Shown piece by piece: positions 1 to 11,283 of a stretch of DNA of 64,000 nucleotides. Positions within the stretch are counted from its first letter, which is position 1. Every line of letters starts with the position of its first letter. The stretch spans positions 96,835 to 160,834 of the forward strand of contig JAKSIJ010000005.1 of assembly GCA_024398875.1 (NCBI GenBank). The letters are read 5' to 3'. Position numbers and translations under genes: made by a program. This stretch comes from Fibrobacter sp. Its GTDB lineage: Bacteria; Fibrobacterota; Fibrobacteria; Fibrobacterales; Fibrobacteraceae. The notes beneath the pieces are model-generated. The model made no database searches. It was given only the letters and a program-made list of their open reading frames with translations, and had not been told where the DNA came from.

Positions 1-2
1 CT

Positions 3-1490
3 ATGCAATTTGAAAGTTTTACTGCTTTAAAAAAATTATTCGAAGCACAGGGAAATCGGCGCTGGTCCATAGCCCAAACTACGGCTAAAGAACGCATTGC
101 CAAACTGCAAGAACTTAGAGCGGAAATCGTCCGCAGGCAAGAGGAGTTCTACACCGCCATCTGGGAAGATTTTCACAAGCCCCGATTCGAAGCCTGGCTC
201 TGCGAAGTCTTCCCCGCCATTGAAGAAATCGATTGCGCCATCAGCCACCTTGAAGAATGGATGAGGGACAAATCCGGGAAATGGCTGTACTTTCTACCCA
301 CCACCAAAAATCGCCTCCATTACGAGCCCAAGGGAAGAAGCCTCATTTTCGCCCCCTGGAACTACCCTTTCCTCCTATTGATTAGCCCCATTGTTTCTGC
401 CATTGCCGCCGGAAATACCGTTATTGCAAAACCAAGCCACAAAACACCTCGGGTCAGCACCTTCCTCGCAAGCCTTTTGGAAGGGGTATTTGAGGCAAAT
501 GAAGTTGCCGTCATCGAGGGCGCAGGGGCAGAAGTCGGCGACGATCTTCTGAAGTTGCCCTTCGACCATGTGTTCTTTACCGGGAGCCCAAAAGTCGGAG
601 CCCATGTGGCGGAACTCGCCGTCAGTCATCACGCCAGCGTTACGCTGGAGCTGGGCGGGAAATCGCCCGTCATTATTCTCCCTGACATCGCAACAGACGT
701 TGCCCGCGACAACAACGGAAGCCGCACCCGCGAACAGTGCCGCGCCCTCAAGGATGCCGCAGAAAAAATCGCCTGGGGAAAGATGCTCAACGCAGGCCAG
801 ACATGCATCGCCCCCGACTACGTCCTTTGCCCGCGGGATTTGGTTCCTGCATTTGCTAAGGCTGCCGCCGCGGCCGTCCAAAAGATGTACGGCGAAACAG
901 ATGAACAGCGAAAGGCATCCCCCGATCTGGTTCACATCATTGACGAAAGCGCCTGCAGCCGCCACCAAAGGCTTGTGGCGGACGCAGTAGATCGAGGTGC
1001 CACTCCAATTCTCAGCGGAGAATTTGACATAGAAAATCGCTACACTCCTGCAACGATTCTCACGAATGTCACTCCTGACATGGAAGTGATGCAGTCCGAA
1101 ATCTTTGGTCCAATCCTTCCCATTCTCGCCTACGACACTCTGAACGAAGCAATTTCATTTGTTCAAAATCGCCCCAAACCGCTATCCCTCTACATCTTTG
1201 GAAAAACACAGCCCGACATTGACAAAGTTCTACGTCAAACTACCGCAGGCTCCACCTGCATCAACAACTGCATTATCCAAATCGAGAATCTGGATTTGCC
1301 CTTCGGCGGTGTGGGCATGAGCGGCTCCGGGAATTACCACGGATTCTATGGATTTAGAGCATTCAGCCACGAGCGAAATGTGATGGAACAGGGATTTTTC
1401 GATGCCGTACGACTTTTCCACCCACCTTACAAAACAAAGGGTTTACAAGCCCTATCTCAAAAAATCCTTAAATTTTTGAAGAAGTTTTAG
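3..1490 (+). CDS. Aldehyde dehydrogenase, class 3-like (NAD(P)-dependent)
   Basis: This 495-residue protein oxidises aldehydes to carboxylates with NAD(P)+; the physiological substrate cannot be read from sequence. The conserved glutamate segment LELGGKSPVII lies near residue 216, and the nucleophilic cysteine is in AGQTCIAPDYVL near residue 265. The C-terminal LPFGGVGMSGSG block is typical of class 3 enzymes and of the coniferyl-aldehyde dehydrogenase group. A charged stretch of about 20 residues between the Glu and Cys motifs looks like a small lineage insertion. The ATG lies two bases from the window edge, so no upstream ribosome site can be judged, but the N-terminus aligns in length with the family. 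The gene stands alone before glgB. Confidence 0.9.
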   Translation: MQFESFTALKKLFEAQGNRRWSIAQTTAKERIAKLQELRAEIVRRQEEFYTAIWEDFHKPRFEAWLCEVFPAIEEIDCAISHLEEWMRDKSGKWLYFLPTTKNRLHYEPKGRSLIFAPWNYPFLLLISPIVSAIAAGNTVIAKPSHKTPRVSTFLASLLEGVFEANEVAVIEGAGAEVGDDLLKLPFDHVFFTGSPKVGAHVAELAVSHHASVTLELGGKSPVIILPDIATDVARDNNGSRTREQCRALKDAAEKIAWGKMLNAGQTCIAPDYVLCPRDLVPAFAKAAAAAVQKMYGETDEQRKASPDLVHIIDESACSRHQRLVADAVDRGATPILSGEFDIENRYTPATILTNVTPDMEVMQSEIFGPILPILAYDTLNEAISFVQNRPKPLSLYIFGKTQPDIDKVLRQTTAGSTCINNCIIQIENLDLPFGGVGMSGSGNYHGFYGFRAFSHERNVMEQGFFDAVRLFHPPYKTKGLQALSQKILKFLKKF

Positions 1491-1566
1491 CAAAAACAAA
1501 TTCAATCATTCCTTTCCGCCCATTTTATATTATCTTTATTTTGAATAAATAACAAAAGGCGCGTTT

Positions 1567-3783
1567 ATGGATTGGAAAGATTTTACCACCATGTCTGAAG
1601 ACCAGATGCTCCCAATTTGGGACATGTATTGCAGTGATCCCTTCGCTGTGCTTGGCATCCACCCTCTTGAAACCGACAAGGGAATCAAGACCGTAATCCG
1701 TGCCTATCAGCCGCAGGCCTCCTACATCCGCGGTGAATCCTGCGACGGGAAGCTGGAATTTGATTTTGTGAAACTTGGCGATACGGGATTCTTTGAAGCC
1801 ATTCTGGACATGGACTTCAAACCCTTCTTCTACAACTTGATTATCAAGCAGGGCGACGGAAATACCTACACCCTCACGGACCCCTACGCCTTCATGCCCG
1901 TACTTTCGGAATACGACCGTCACTTGATTGGCGCGGGAACCCACTATGAGCTCTATCGCAAACTTGGCGCCAACCTGGTGGAACACCAAGGTTTCAAGGG
2001 CGTGCAATTTGCAGTCTGGGCTCCCAATGCAAAAGCCGTTTCTGTAGTTGGCAGTTTCAACAGCTGGGATGGTCGTCGCCATCAGATGCGCATGCTGGGT
2101 AGTTCCGGCATTTGGGAAATCTTCATTCCAAATATTGGCGAGAACGAACTCTACCGCTTTGAAATCCATGGTGCCGACGGGAACCTCCATGTGAAGGTAG
2201 ACCCCCTCGCCAAACTTTCTGAAATGCGCCCGGCCACAGCCTCCATCACCACACACTTGGATGGCTATGAATGGGGCGATGAGCTTTACATGAAGACCCA
2301 CTGGGCAACCAAGGTCTTCGGTGGTCCCATGAACATCTATGAGGTCCACGCTGGCTCTTGGCGCAGAGATCCCTCTAATCCGGACCGTTTCCTCAACTGG
2401 GACGAACTCTCCGAGCGCCTGATTCCTTACCTCAAGGAAATGGGCTACACCCACGTGGAATTTTTGCCGCTGGCAGAACACCCACTGGACGAATCCTGGG
2501 GCTATCAAGTGACGGGTTATTACTCCCCCACCAGCCGTTATGGCACGCCCGACCAGTTCCGCCACTTTGTGGACCTTTGCCACCAAAATGAAATCGGAGT
2601 GATTCTGGACTGGGTTCCGGCCCACTTCCCGAAGGACGCTCACGCCCTCGGACGTTTTGACGGCACCGCCTGCTACGAGCACGCCGACCCGCGCCAAGGC
2701 GAGCACCCTCATTGGGGCACCTACATCTTCAATCTGGCCCGCAACGAGGTAAAGAACTTCCTCATTGCAAACGCCATGTACTGGCTCAAGGAATTCCACT
2801 GCGACGGTCTCCGCGTAGACGCTGTGGCCTCCATGCTCTATCTGGACTACGGAAAGGGTCCGGGCGAATGGGTTCCGAACAAAGACGGCGGCAACATCAA
2901 CTACGACACCATGGAGTTCTTGAAGCACTTGAACAGCATCATGGGTCGCCTTACGCCTCACGCCATTCTCATCGCCGAGGAATCCACCAGCTTCCCCAGC
3001 ATCACGCGTCCACCCGAACAAGGCGGCCTCGGCTTCCACTACAAGTGGAACATGGGCTGGATGAACGACTTCCTCAGCTACATCCATCATGAGCCCATCC
3101 ACCGCAAGTACCACCACAACCAGCTCACCTTCAGTATGATGTACGCCTACAGCGAGAACTTCATCCAGGTGTTCAGTCACGACGAGGTGGTCCACGGCAA
3201 GGGAAGCATGCTCCGCAAGATGCCTGGCGACAACTGGCAACAATTTGCAAACCTACGCCTCACCTACGCCTTCCAGTACGCCCATCCGGGCAAGAAGCTC
3301 AATTTCATGGGCAACGAGTTTGGCCAGTGGCGTGAATGGAACGAAAAGCAGTCTCTGGACTGGCACCTCATCAGCTGGGACAGTCATGGAAAGATGCTCC
3401 AGATGATGAAGACGCTGAACCACCTGTACAAGGACAACGCTCCCTTCTGGGAAATTGACCATTATCACACAGGCTTTGAATGGATCTGGTGCGACGACGC
3501 CGACAATTCCATCGTAAGTTTTGTGCGTAAAGATGACCACGGGAACGAAATCATCTGCGTGTTCAACTTCACTCCAGTTCCTCGCTTTGATTACCGTTTG
3601 GGCGCCACCAGCCGCGGCGCTTGGAAGGAAATCTTCAATACGGACGCGGGCATGTTCGGCGGAACAAACATCGGCAACTGCGGCAAAGTCCATACGGAAG
3701 ACATTCCCTGGCAGAATCGTCAATGTAGCCTAAACGTACAGCTACCGCCACTGGGTGCAGTCTTCTTCAAGCTGGAAAAATAG
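1567..3783 (+). CDS. glgB: 1,4-alpha-glucan branching enzyme GlgB
   Basis: GlgB cuts alpha-1,4 glucan chains and re-attaches them by alpha-1,6 links during glycogen synthesis; Fibrobacter stores glycogen. The 738-residue length matches full-size bacterial enzymes. A carbohydrate-binding CBM48 region (about residues 120-210) precedes the GH13 barrel, which shows DWVPAHFP, the nucleophile block GLRVDAVASML, the acid/base block ILIAEEST and the FSHDEVVHGKGS block. The start follows an AAAAGG stretch. A strong hairpin terminator follows the stop. No other glg gene is adjacent; the nucleotidylyltransferase downstream is convergent and is not an obvious GlgC. Confidence 0.97.
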   Translation: MDWKDFTTMSEDQMLPIWDMYCSDPFAVLGIHPLETDKGIKTVIRAYQPQASYIRGESCDGKLEFDFVKLGDTGFFEAILDMDFKPFFYNLIIKQGDGNTYTLTDPYAFMPVLSEYDRHLIGAGTHYELYRKLGANLVEHQGFKGVQFAVWAPNAKAVSVVGSFNSWDGRRHQMRMLGSSGIWEIFIPNIGENELYRFEIHGADGNLHVKVDPLAKLSEMRPATASITTHLDGYEWGDELYMKTHWATKVFGGPMNIYEVHAGSWRRDPSNPDRFLNWDELSERLIPYLKEMGYTHVEFLPLAEHPLDESWGYQVTGYYSPTSRYGTPDQFRHFVDLCHQNEIGVILDWVPAHFPKDAHALGRFDGTACYEHADPRQGEHPHWGTYIFNLARNEVKNFLIANAMYWLKEFHCDGLRVDAVASMLYLDYGKGPGEWVPNKDGGNINYDTMEFLKHLNSIMGRLTPHAILIAEESTSFPSITRPPEQGGLGFHYKWNMGWMNDFLSYIHHEPIHRKYHHNQLTFSMMYAYSENFIQVFSHDEVVHGKGSMLRKMPGDNWQQFANLRLTYAFQYAHPGKKLNFMGNEFGQWREWNEKQSLDWHLISWDSHGKMLQMMKTLNHLYKDNAPFWEIDHYHTGFEWIWCDDADNSIVSFVRKDDHGNEIICVFNFTPVPRFDYRLGATSRGAWKEIFNTDAGMFGGTNIGNCGKVHTEDIPWQNRQCSLNVQLPPLGAVFFKLEK

Positions 3784-3795
3784 CCTAGAGTTTAT

Positions 3796-3826
3796 AAAAG
3801 CATCGCGAACCTCGCGATGCTTTTTT
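3796..3826. terminator. Bidirectional intrinsic terminator between glgB and the convergent nucleotidylyltransferase
   Basis: A perfect stem (AAAAGCATCGCGA paired with TCGCGATGCTTTT, loop ACC) is followed by a T run on the plus strand. The A run on its left gives a T run on the minus strand, so it can stop both glgB and the convergent gene at 3860-4777. Confidence 0.9.
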
Positions 3827-3859
3827 CTGACATTTGAGACCAATCAAACTGCGTTGAGA

Positions 3860-4777
3860 CTATCGATGGACGATTGTGTTTTCAATCGTTCCACCGCTAA
3901 TGCGGACTCCATCCCACAAGATGGCATTCTTGATTTTGCAGTTTTTCAAAACGCAATTATCACCCACAGCGACATTGGGGCCAATTCTACTATTAATGAG
4001 AGTAACATTCTTACCAATATGGCAAGGGCCCTTCACACTGTGAGCAGAGAACTCACTAGAATTGTCATTGCGAGAAATCACGTAGGCATTGGTATCCAAG
4101 AGCGTTTCCACCAGGCCGCAATCCAGCCATTTCTGGACAGGCGCCGTATGGAATTTGCAGCCCGCCTCAATCATCATTTGCAACGCGTCCGTCAACTGGA
4201 ATTCACCCTTGGTGCGGCGATCATTCTTCATGATCTCGGCAAGAGCATCCTTCAGAGCACGAACATCCTTGATAAAGTAAATGCCCACAATGGCTTCATC
4301 GCTAACAAACTTCTGAGGTTTCTCTTCCAAGCGTTCAATTTTACCCTGAGCATTAGTCACAGCCACACCAAAACGGGAAGGATCTTCAACCCTAAAGGTA
4401 TAGAGCACATTTTCCTTTTCCCTTTTCAAAATGGAAAGGTCTGCTTCAAAGAGCGTATCGCCCAGAATAATCAAAAGCGGTTCATCGTCCTCCACGAAGG
4501 GAAGCGCAAGGCTAATGGCCTCACCAAGGCCTTGAGGATTTTCTTGACGAACAGCACGAGTTTTACCCCAATCCGTCCTTTTCGCCAGATACTCATCCAT
4601 CTGCTCCGCTTTATAGCCCGTGATGAAGATAGTTTCCTCAGGCTTCAAATCCTGGGAATCTTCCACAATCCAATCGATGATAGGCTTCCCTGCCACCGGT
4701 AACAAGCACTTGGGCAAATCTTCCGTGTAAGGACGGAGACGCATTCCATTTCCAGCAACCGGCAAAACAATTTTCAT
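3860..4777 (-). CDS. Sugar-1-phosphate nucleotidylyltransferase with C-terminal hexapeptide repeats
   Basis: The 305-residue protein should couple a sugar-1-phosphate to an NTP to give an NDP-sugar. The N-terminal nucleotide-binding signature GNGMRLRPYTEDLPK is clear, followed by the PVAGKPIIDW substrate segment. From about residue 245, IGKNVTLINSRIGPNVAVGD and the following turns form a short left-handed beta-helix, as in long glucose-1-phosphate thymidylyl- or uridylyltransferases. The specific sugar and nucleotide cannot be assigned. AAGAGGA lies upstream of the ATG. It is monocistronic, with a tRNA gene upstream in the same orientation, and shares a terminator with glgB. Confidence 0.85.
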   Translation of the reverse strand: MKIVLPVAGNGMRLRPYTEDLPKCLLPVAGKPIIDWIVEDSQDLKPEETIFITGYKAEQMDEYLAKRTDWGKTRAVRQENPQGLGEAISLALPFVEDDEPLLIILGDTLFEADLSILKREKENVLYTFRVEDPSRFGVAVTNAQGKIERLEEKPQKFVSDEAIVGIYFIKDVRALKDALAEIMKNDRRTKGEFQLTDALQMMIEAGCKFHTAPVQKWLDCGLVETLLDTNAYVISRNDNSSEFSAHSVKGPCHIGKNVTLINSRIGPNVAVGDNCVLKNCKIKNAILWDGVRISGGTIENTIVHR

Positions 4778-4851
4778 AAATCCTCTTATTCAGCAAATAC
4801 AGGGACAATAAAATTCCACGATTACGTACCAAAAATAAAAACAAATCGCGT

Positions 4852-4887
4852 AAAAAGAAAAAACCTACCCCAAATGGAGTAGGTTTT
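4852..4887 (-). terminator. Intrinsic terminator after tRNA-Lys
   Basis: Read on the minus strand, the stem AAAACCTAC...GTAGGTTTT is followed by a run of T residues broken by one C. It begins three bases past the mature 3' end of the tRNA. Confidence 0.85.
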
Positions 4888-4889
4888 CG

Positions 4890-4962
<73 letters not shown>

Positions 4963-5039
4963 ATGTCGCTTAGGACGGGGTCAATAATAGAAAAGCAGTC
5001 CCCCGTTGGCAAGGGAAAAAGCGAAATTTTTGAAAAAAA

Positions 5040-5180
5040 TTTCGCAATTATGAATTATAAATTATGAATTATAAGAATTGCAGGGAAAAACAGCCAAAAT
5101 ACGGCTTAACATTTATATATTCCTCTCATCTCATAATTTATAATTCATACCTTATAATTATAATCCATACCTCATAATTA
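5040..5180. repeat. AT-rich degenerate TTATGAATTATAA tracts
   Basis: Between tRNA-Lys and xerD lie two blocks of imperfect short repeats, variants of ATTATGAATTATAA near 5045-5075 and CATAATTTATAATTCATACC near 5130-5178. They are in part reverse complements, so the region could fold into a long weak hairpin. Similar tracts occur at 17212-17300 and 50516-50560. No gene is visible here; a promoter for xerD may lie within. Confidence 0.6.
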
Positions 5181-5192
5181 TATTCTAAGTCT

Positions 5193-7249
<2,057 letters not shown>

Positions 7250-7292
7250 CAATCGCACACTCGCTTAAGCTAAGCACAAACAATAAATATAG

Positions 7293-7323
7293 AAGCACCG
7301 GACATCAAGTCCGGCGCTTTTTT
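7293..7323 (+). terminator. Intrinsic terminator after leuB
   Basis: The stem AAGCACCGGAC / GTCCGGCGCTT (one A/C mismatch, loop ATCAA) is followed by a run of T. Confidence 0.9.
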
Positions 7324-7376
7324 ATTCTCTAAACAAAGGGACCATTGCTCCAAACAAAGCTTGTTCTAGATAACGC

Positions 7377-7404
7377 AAAAACCCTAGGCCGAAGCCTAGG
7401 GTTT
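7377..7404 (-). terminator. Intrinsic terminator after the OmpA-family gene
   Basis: AAAACCCTAGGC and GCCTAGGGTTTT form a perfect 12-bp stem around CGAA. On the minus strand the stem ends in TTTT just downstream of the OmpA-like gene stop; the T tail beyond the stem is short. Confidence 0.8.
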
Positions 7405-7430
7405 TGTCTATGAGACTCTTTTACGTTTGA

Positions 7431-10040
7431 TTACTGCTGTTCGCCGTTATCACACTTGGTACCGTCGTTGTCGGCAGTAACGAAGTGCATTTCAATACGG
7501 CGGTTCATTTCACGACCATCGGCAGTGCTGTTGTCGTCAACAGGGCAGCTGGAGCCAAGACCCACAGCCTTGATGCGCTTCTTTTCCACACCACCCTTGA
7601 CCAGTTCCTTCATCACAGATTCAGCACGCTGTTGAGAAAGTTTCTGGTTGGTCTTTTCCTTACCCTGATTATCGGTATGACCCTGAATCACAATCTGGAG
7701 ATTCTTGTAGTCTTCTTCAGATGTGAGTTTCTTGGCCACCTTCTTCAAGATGTTCTTAGCGTTGGATTCGAGAGTAGCCTTACCGCTCTTGAAGGTCACA
7801 CCATCCAGCTTTTCAACAGCCTTCTTGGGGCAACCGAAGCCATCGTCACCGGCAATATCCGGGCAACGGTCAATGCCTGTGCAAACACCTTCGAATTCCT
7901 TCTGGAGCTTCTTGATGCTTACCCATTCAGAGCAAACGCCATCCTTATCAGCATCAGGATCGTCTTCGTTCGGGCAACCCTTGTTCCAAGCCGGACCCGG
8001 TTCATCTTCGCAGCGGTCATAGCCCGTGCAAACATCCTTGAACTGGTCAAGCATCTTCTTCTTCGTCACCCACGGAGAGCAAATAGAGTCTCCATCCGGG
8101 TCCGGGCTTTCCATCGGGCAACCATTGGCCTTCAGATCACCAGGTTCGGTCGGGCACTTATCAACGCCAGCGCAGATTCCATCATACTGGTCAAGCAACT
8201 TCTTCTCAGTCACCCAAGGATCGCAGACGCCATCCTTATCGGTATCCGGATCGCCAAGCGGGCAACCATCGTTAGAGGCAGGACCGAATTCAGCTTCACA
8301 CTTGTCAAGACCCTTACAGCCCTTCGTAATGAAGTTCTTCTTAGCAATCTTCTCATCGGTCAAAGCCTTCTCGAAGATACCAGCCTTCTTCTGAGTGAAC
8401 ACCCACTGGTCGCAGAGGCCGTCACCATCAGAATCCGGATCTTCCCACGGGCAACCCTTGTTGTCCATAGCTCCCGGTTCACCCGGACACATATCATAGC
8501 CCTTGCACTTGCCAGCAAATTTCTTCAGTTGCCCCTTGTCAGTGACCCACGGAGAGCAGACGCCATCAGCATCCGGGTCCGGATCATCTTCCGGGCAACC
8601 CGCAGATTCAACAGTACCCTTCTTGGTCGGGCATTCATCAATGCCTTCACAGATACCCTTGAACTTCTTCAGCATATTCTTCTGACTTACCCAAGCATCG
8701 CAAACGCCATCACCATCCGGGTCAGGATTGTCGAGCGGGCAACCATTTTCGTCTTCACCCGGTTCGTTGGGGCATTCGTCGACGCCTTCGCAAACGTCAG
8801 CAAATTCATCAGCGTAACCTTTTTCTTCAACCCAAGCATCACAAACACCGTCTTCATCCGGGTCAGGATTGCCCAACGGGCACCCCTGGTTCAACTTGTG
8901 GCCATAGTCGTCCGGGCACTTGTCATCACCATCTTCTACACCATCGCCATCACGATCCTGAGGAACAAGGAAGTGGCTCCAGGTCAAACCACCATACACA
9001 GTATATTCCGGGTTCACGCGAGTTCCCACAAGCGTAACACCATTAGCCTTCTCGGTCATCCCTGCTTCCTGGAATTCATGAGACTGGTAAGACTTAGCGT
9101 CATACACATAGTTATCGCCACCAAGATAATAGGAGGCACCCAAATGGATATCAAGACCAACAGGAAGGTGGAACACGATAGCTCCAGACAATTGTTTCAT
9201 GTCCAAATTCTGTTCTTCACCGGTTCTTGCAATCGTAAACTTATCCAACTGGATATCCCAATAATATTCCACAAACAACGAGAGGAAGTCCATAAAGTAA
9301 ACATCAGCAGCAGCGCTAACGAACGGAAGTGAGATATAGTCGTCATTTGTCGTATAGCGGTAACCACCGTTAAGGTAGAGAAGGAACGGGAATCCATCAC
9401 CATCTTCATTCTTGCTGAAATCAGCGGTAACAGCTAAACCGAACTTCATCGTTGTGTTCTTCGTACCAAATGCAAAAGCCTCTCCTGTCGCATTGTTGAT
9501 GTACTCAGCCTCACGAACCCAGAGGCCCTGTTTTGTCTTATCTGCCGTTCCAAAAGAAGCGCCGCCGAAAATAGCGATGTCCATAGGCTGATAGTCCGGA
9601 AGCGGGAAACGAATCTTTACGTCACCGCGAACGTTTCCTATATAGCCAATCTTGAACATATCCCCGTTTTCGCCAATTTTAAATTGGTCATAGTGAACTG
9701 GGATTGTCACACCAACGTCAAAATAGTCCCAAATACCAATAGCAAAACCGGTATTCATGGTCAAGCCAGTAAAGTCATTTACTGTCTGATTGACGTTTTT
9801 ACCGTCAGCATCCGTAACACCCTTGTAGATGGAATATCCACCCGGATCCTGAATGGGGAACATGTCGTTACCAAATGTCGCATCACCCAAGCCAAAGAAC
9901 ACAAGCTTTGCGTGTCCTAAAGATTGAGCGGACTGAGTCTTGTTCACACCAACAAAGCCGTCCTTGTTGATGGTTTGAGGATGCTCAGCAAAGGCGGACA
10001 TCGCCAACGCCAGGGCCAATCCCGTTACTATTCGTTTCAT
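7431..10040 (-). CDS. OmpA-family outer-membrane protein with Cys-containing TSP3-like repeats
   Basis: This 869-residue protein has a signal peptide (MKRIVTGLALALAMSAFA), a region to about residue 360 rich in alternating aromatic strands consistent with an outer-membrane beta-barrel, then about seven acidic repeats, and a C-terminal OmpA domain (about 760-860). The repeats follow the pattern DPDxDGVCDxWV...F.G.C.G.D.CP...G...GCP, with calcium-ligand-like Asp clusters and four Cys each. The OmpA domain has the peptidoglycan-binding GHTDNQG and NRRIEMHF segments. Similar proteins are abundant in Fibrobacter outer membranes and have been linked to surface integrity and adhesion; that role here is inferred. 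AAGGAGA precedes the ATG and a terminator follows. Confidence 0.9.
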   Translation of the reverse strand: MKRIVTGLALALAMSAFAEHPQTINKDGFVGVNKTQSAQSLGHAKLVFFGLGDATFGNDMFPIQDPGGYSIYKGVTDADGKNVNQTVNDFTGLTMNTGFAIGIWDYFDVGVTIPVHYDQFKIGENGDMFKIGYIGNVRGDVKIRFPLPDYQPMDIAIFGGASFGTADKTKQGLWVREAEYINNATGEAFAFGTKNTTMKFGLAVTADFSKNEDGDGFPFLLYLNGGYRYTTNDDYISLPFVSAAADVYFMDFLSLFVEYYWDIQLDKFTIARTGEEQNLDMKQLSGAIVFHLPVGLDIHLGASYYLGGDNYVYDAKSYQSHEFQEAGMTEKANGVTLVGTRVNPEYTVYGGLTWSHFLVPQDRDGDGVEDGDDKCPDDYGHKLNQGCPLGNPDPDEDGVCDAWVEEKGYADEFADVCEGVDECPNEPGEDENGCPLDNPDPDGDGVCDAWVSQKNMLKKFKGICEGIDECPTKKGTVESAGCPEDDPDPDADGVCSPWVTDKGQLKKFAGKCKGYDMCPGEPGAMDNKGCPWEDPDSDGDGLCDQWVFTQKKAGIFEKALTDEKIAKKNFITKGCKGLDKCEAEFGPASNDGCPLGDPDTDKDGVCDPWVTEKKLLDQYDGICAGVDKCPTEPGDLKANGCPMESPDPDGDSICSPWVTKKKMLDQFKDVCTGYDRCEDEPGPAWNKGCPNEDDPDADKDGVCSEWVSIKKLQKEFEGVCTGIDRCPDIAGDDGFGCPKKAVEKLDGVTFKSGKATLESNAKNILKKVAKKLTSEEDYKNLQIVIQGHTDNQGKEKTNQKLSQQRAESVMKELVKGGVEKKRIKAVGLGSSCPVDDNSTADGREMNRRIEMHFVTADNDGTKCDNGEQQ

Positions 10041-10080
10041 AGAGTCTCCTTATAATTGGAATAGTCATTAAGTTTGCGCA

Positions 10081-10088
10081 CAAATATA
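10081..10088 (-). promoter_or_regulatory. Putative -7-type promoter element TATATTTG for the OmpA-family gene
   Basis: The minus strand has TATATTTG, a perfect match to TAnnTTTG, 41 bases upstream of the start and upstream of AAGGAGA. No convincing -33 TTTG partner was seen. The assignment rests on recurrence of this element in the window. Confidence 0.5.
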
Positions 10089-10213
10089 GCTTTTCTACGT
10101 TACAACGTTCTAGACGCAAATCCGCAAAACACCTATAAAATCGCGGTTCTCGCCATTACATCAAGATAAATTTTACGTTTAAAAATTCTCCCCTTTCCAA
10201 AATGTGATTTTCA

Positions 10214-10894
10214 TCACACAATTGCCGACATAAGTCCTTTCTCAAAGAGCTCTGGATGCTCGCGGCAAATGCTGGTAAATCCACTTTTCCCGATGACGAC
10301 ATGGTCTATGACCGGAATCTGGAGGATTTTGCCAGCCGCACACAAAACCCGCGTGATGGCGTAATCGTCTGCGCTGGGTGCGCTGGAGCCCGAAGGATGA
10401 TTGTGCGCGAAAATGACGGACACGGCCTTATCCTCCACCGCCCTGCAAAAGGCCTCCCGCGGGTGCACCGGTGTCTGATTCACAAGGCCCGTAGTCACCT
10501 CATGGATATTGATGACGCGATTTACCGAATTCAAGGTAACAACCACCAAATGCTCCTGCGACTCATATTTGAGATATGCGAGACGCGGCAAGATGTCCTC
10601 CGGCCTCATGATAGAAATCGCCTTGTTGCCCAAGATATAGCGGCCCGAAAGCTCGAGGCAGGCAAGCACTTGAGTCGCCTTCGCACGCCCGAGGCCTCGA
10701 ATCCTAAGAAGGCTGTCCATTTCTGGCATAGACGTTGCTGAGGAAAGGTAGCCCGAGAGATTGCGGGAAAGCTCGAAGACGTCGCAGTCCCGAGTGCCGC
10801 TTCCGAGAATGATGGCCAAAAGTTCCTCGCTGGTGAGGGCCGCCGCCCCCCGCTGCTGCAATTTTTCCCGGGGAAGTAGATTTTCCTGGTCCAT
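10214..10894 (-). CDS. radC: RadC-family JAB/MPN+ protein
   Basis: The 226-residue protein has an N-terminal helix-hairpin-helix-like part (LLRIRGLGRAKATQVLA near residue 65) and a C-terminal JAB/MPN+ domain. The metal-binding motif is HNHPSGSSAPSADD with an upstream catalytic-type Glu in HPREAF. RadC proteins were named for DNA repair, but their biochemical function remains uncertain; the JAB fold suggests a metalloprotease-like or nuclease-associated role. AGGAG lies eight bases before the ATG. The gene is divergent from ilvB across an AT-rich gap and is not in an operon. Confidence 0.92.
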   Translation of the reverse strand: MDQENLLPREKLQQRGAAALTSEELLAIILGSGTRDCDVFELSRNLSGYLSSATSMPEMDSLLRIRGLGRAKATQVLACLELSGRYILGNKAISIMRPEDILPRLAYLKYESQEHLVVVTLNSVNRVINIHEVTTGLVNQTPVHPREAFCRAVEDKAVSVIFAHNHPSGSSAPSADDYAITRVLCAAGKILQIPVIDHVVIGKSGFTSICREHPELFEKGLMSAIV

Positions 10895-11283
10895 TTCGTA
10901 AACTCCTATGAATTTTTATGTGTTTACCCTATAAGACGCTTTTTTTCAGGAAATTTTCACACTTTTTTTGAAATTTTTATGGGAATGGACGGAGGTCGTC
11001 TAATTTTAAGCAAAATTCACCATTTTTAGAAGTAATAATCACGCAAAAACATCAAACTTCATCAAAAACAACGACAATTTACGTTCAAGAAGTTTTCTTC
11101 CATCAGAGTTTTACACAAAAATACAGTACATTTTTATCAGTAAAAATCAAAATTCGCGCAAACTTATATAAAATTTATCGCATTTTTCACAAATATCCAC
11201 TACAAACCGGTTGCCAGAATTCAAAAACATTGGTAAATTTTAAACAAAAATTAAAATCATCAAAAACAAACACAAGGAAAATC
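10895..11283. other. AT-rich divergent intergenic region between radC and ilvB
   Basis: This 389-bp gap holds the promoters of both radC and ilvB. I looked for an attenuator (leader peptide rich in branched-chain codons plus a terminator) ahead of ilvB and saw none. The only clear local feature is the AAGGA ribosome site before the ilvB ATG at 11284. Confidence 0.5.

Noticed and set aside
1525..3243. A 572-codon open frame antisense to glgB (a similar one lies at 7485-9332 antisense to the OmpA-like gene)
   Set aside because: Both are shadows created by biased codon use in the real genes; the translations are low in structure and match no family.
10895..11283. Leader-peptide attenuator for ilvB
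   Set aside because: No short frame rich in Leu, Ile or Val codons and no terminator hairpin were found in the gap.
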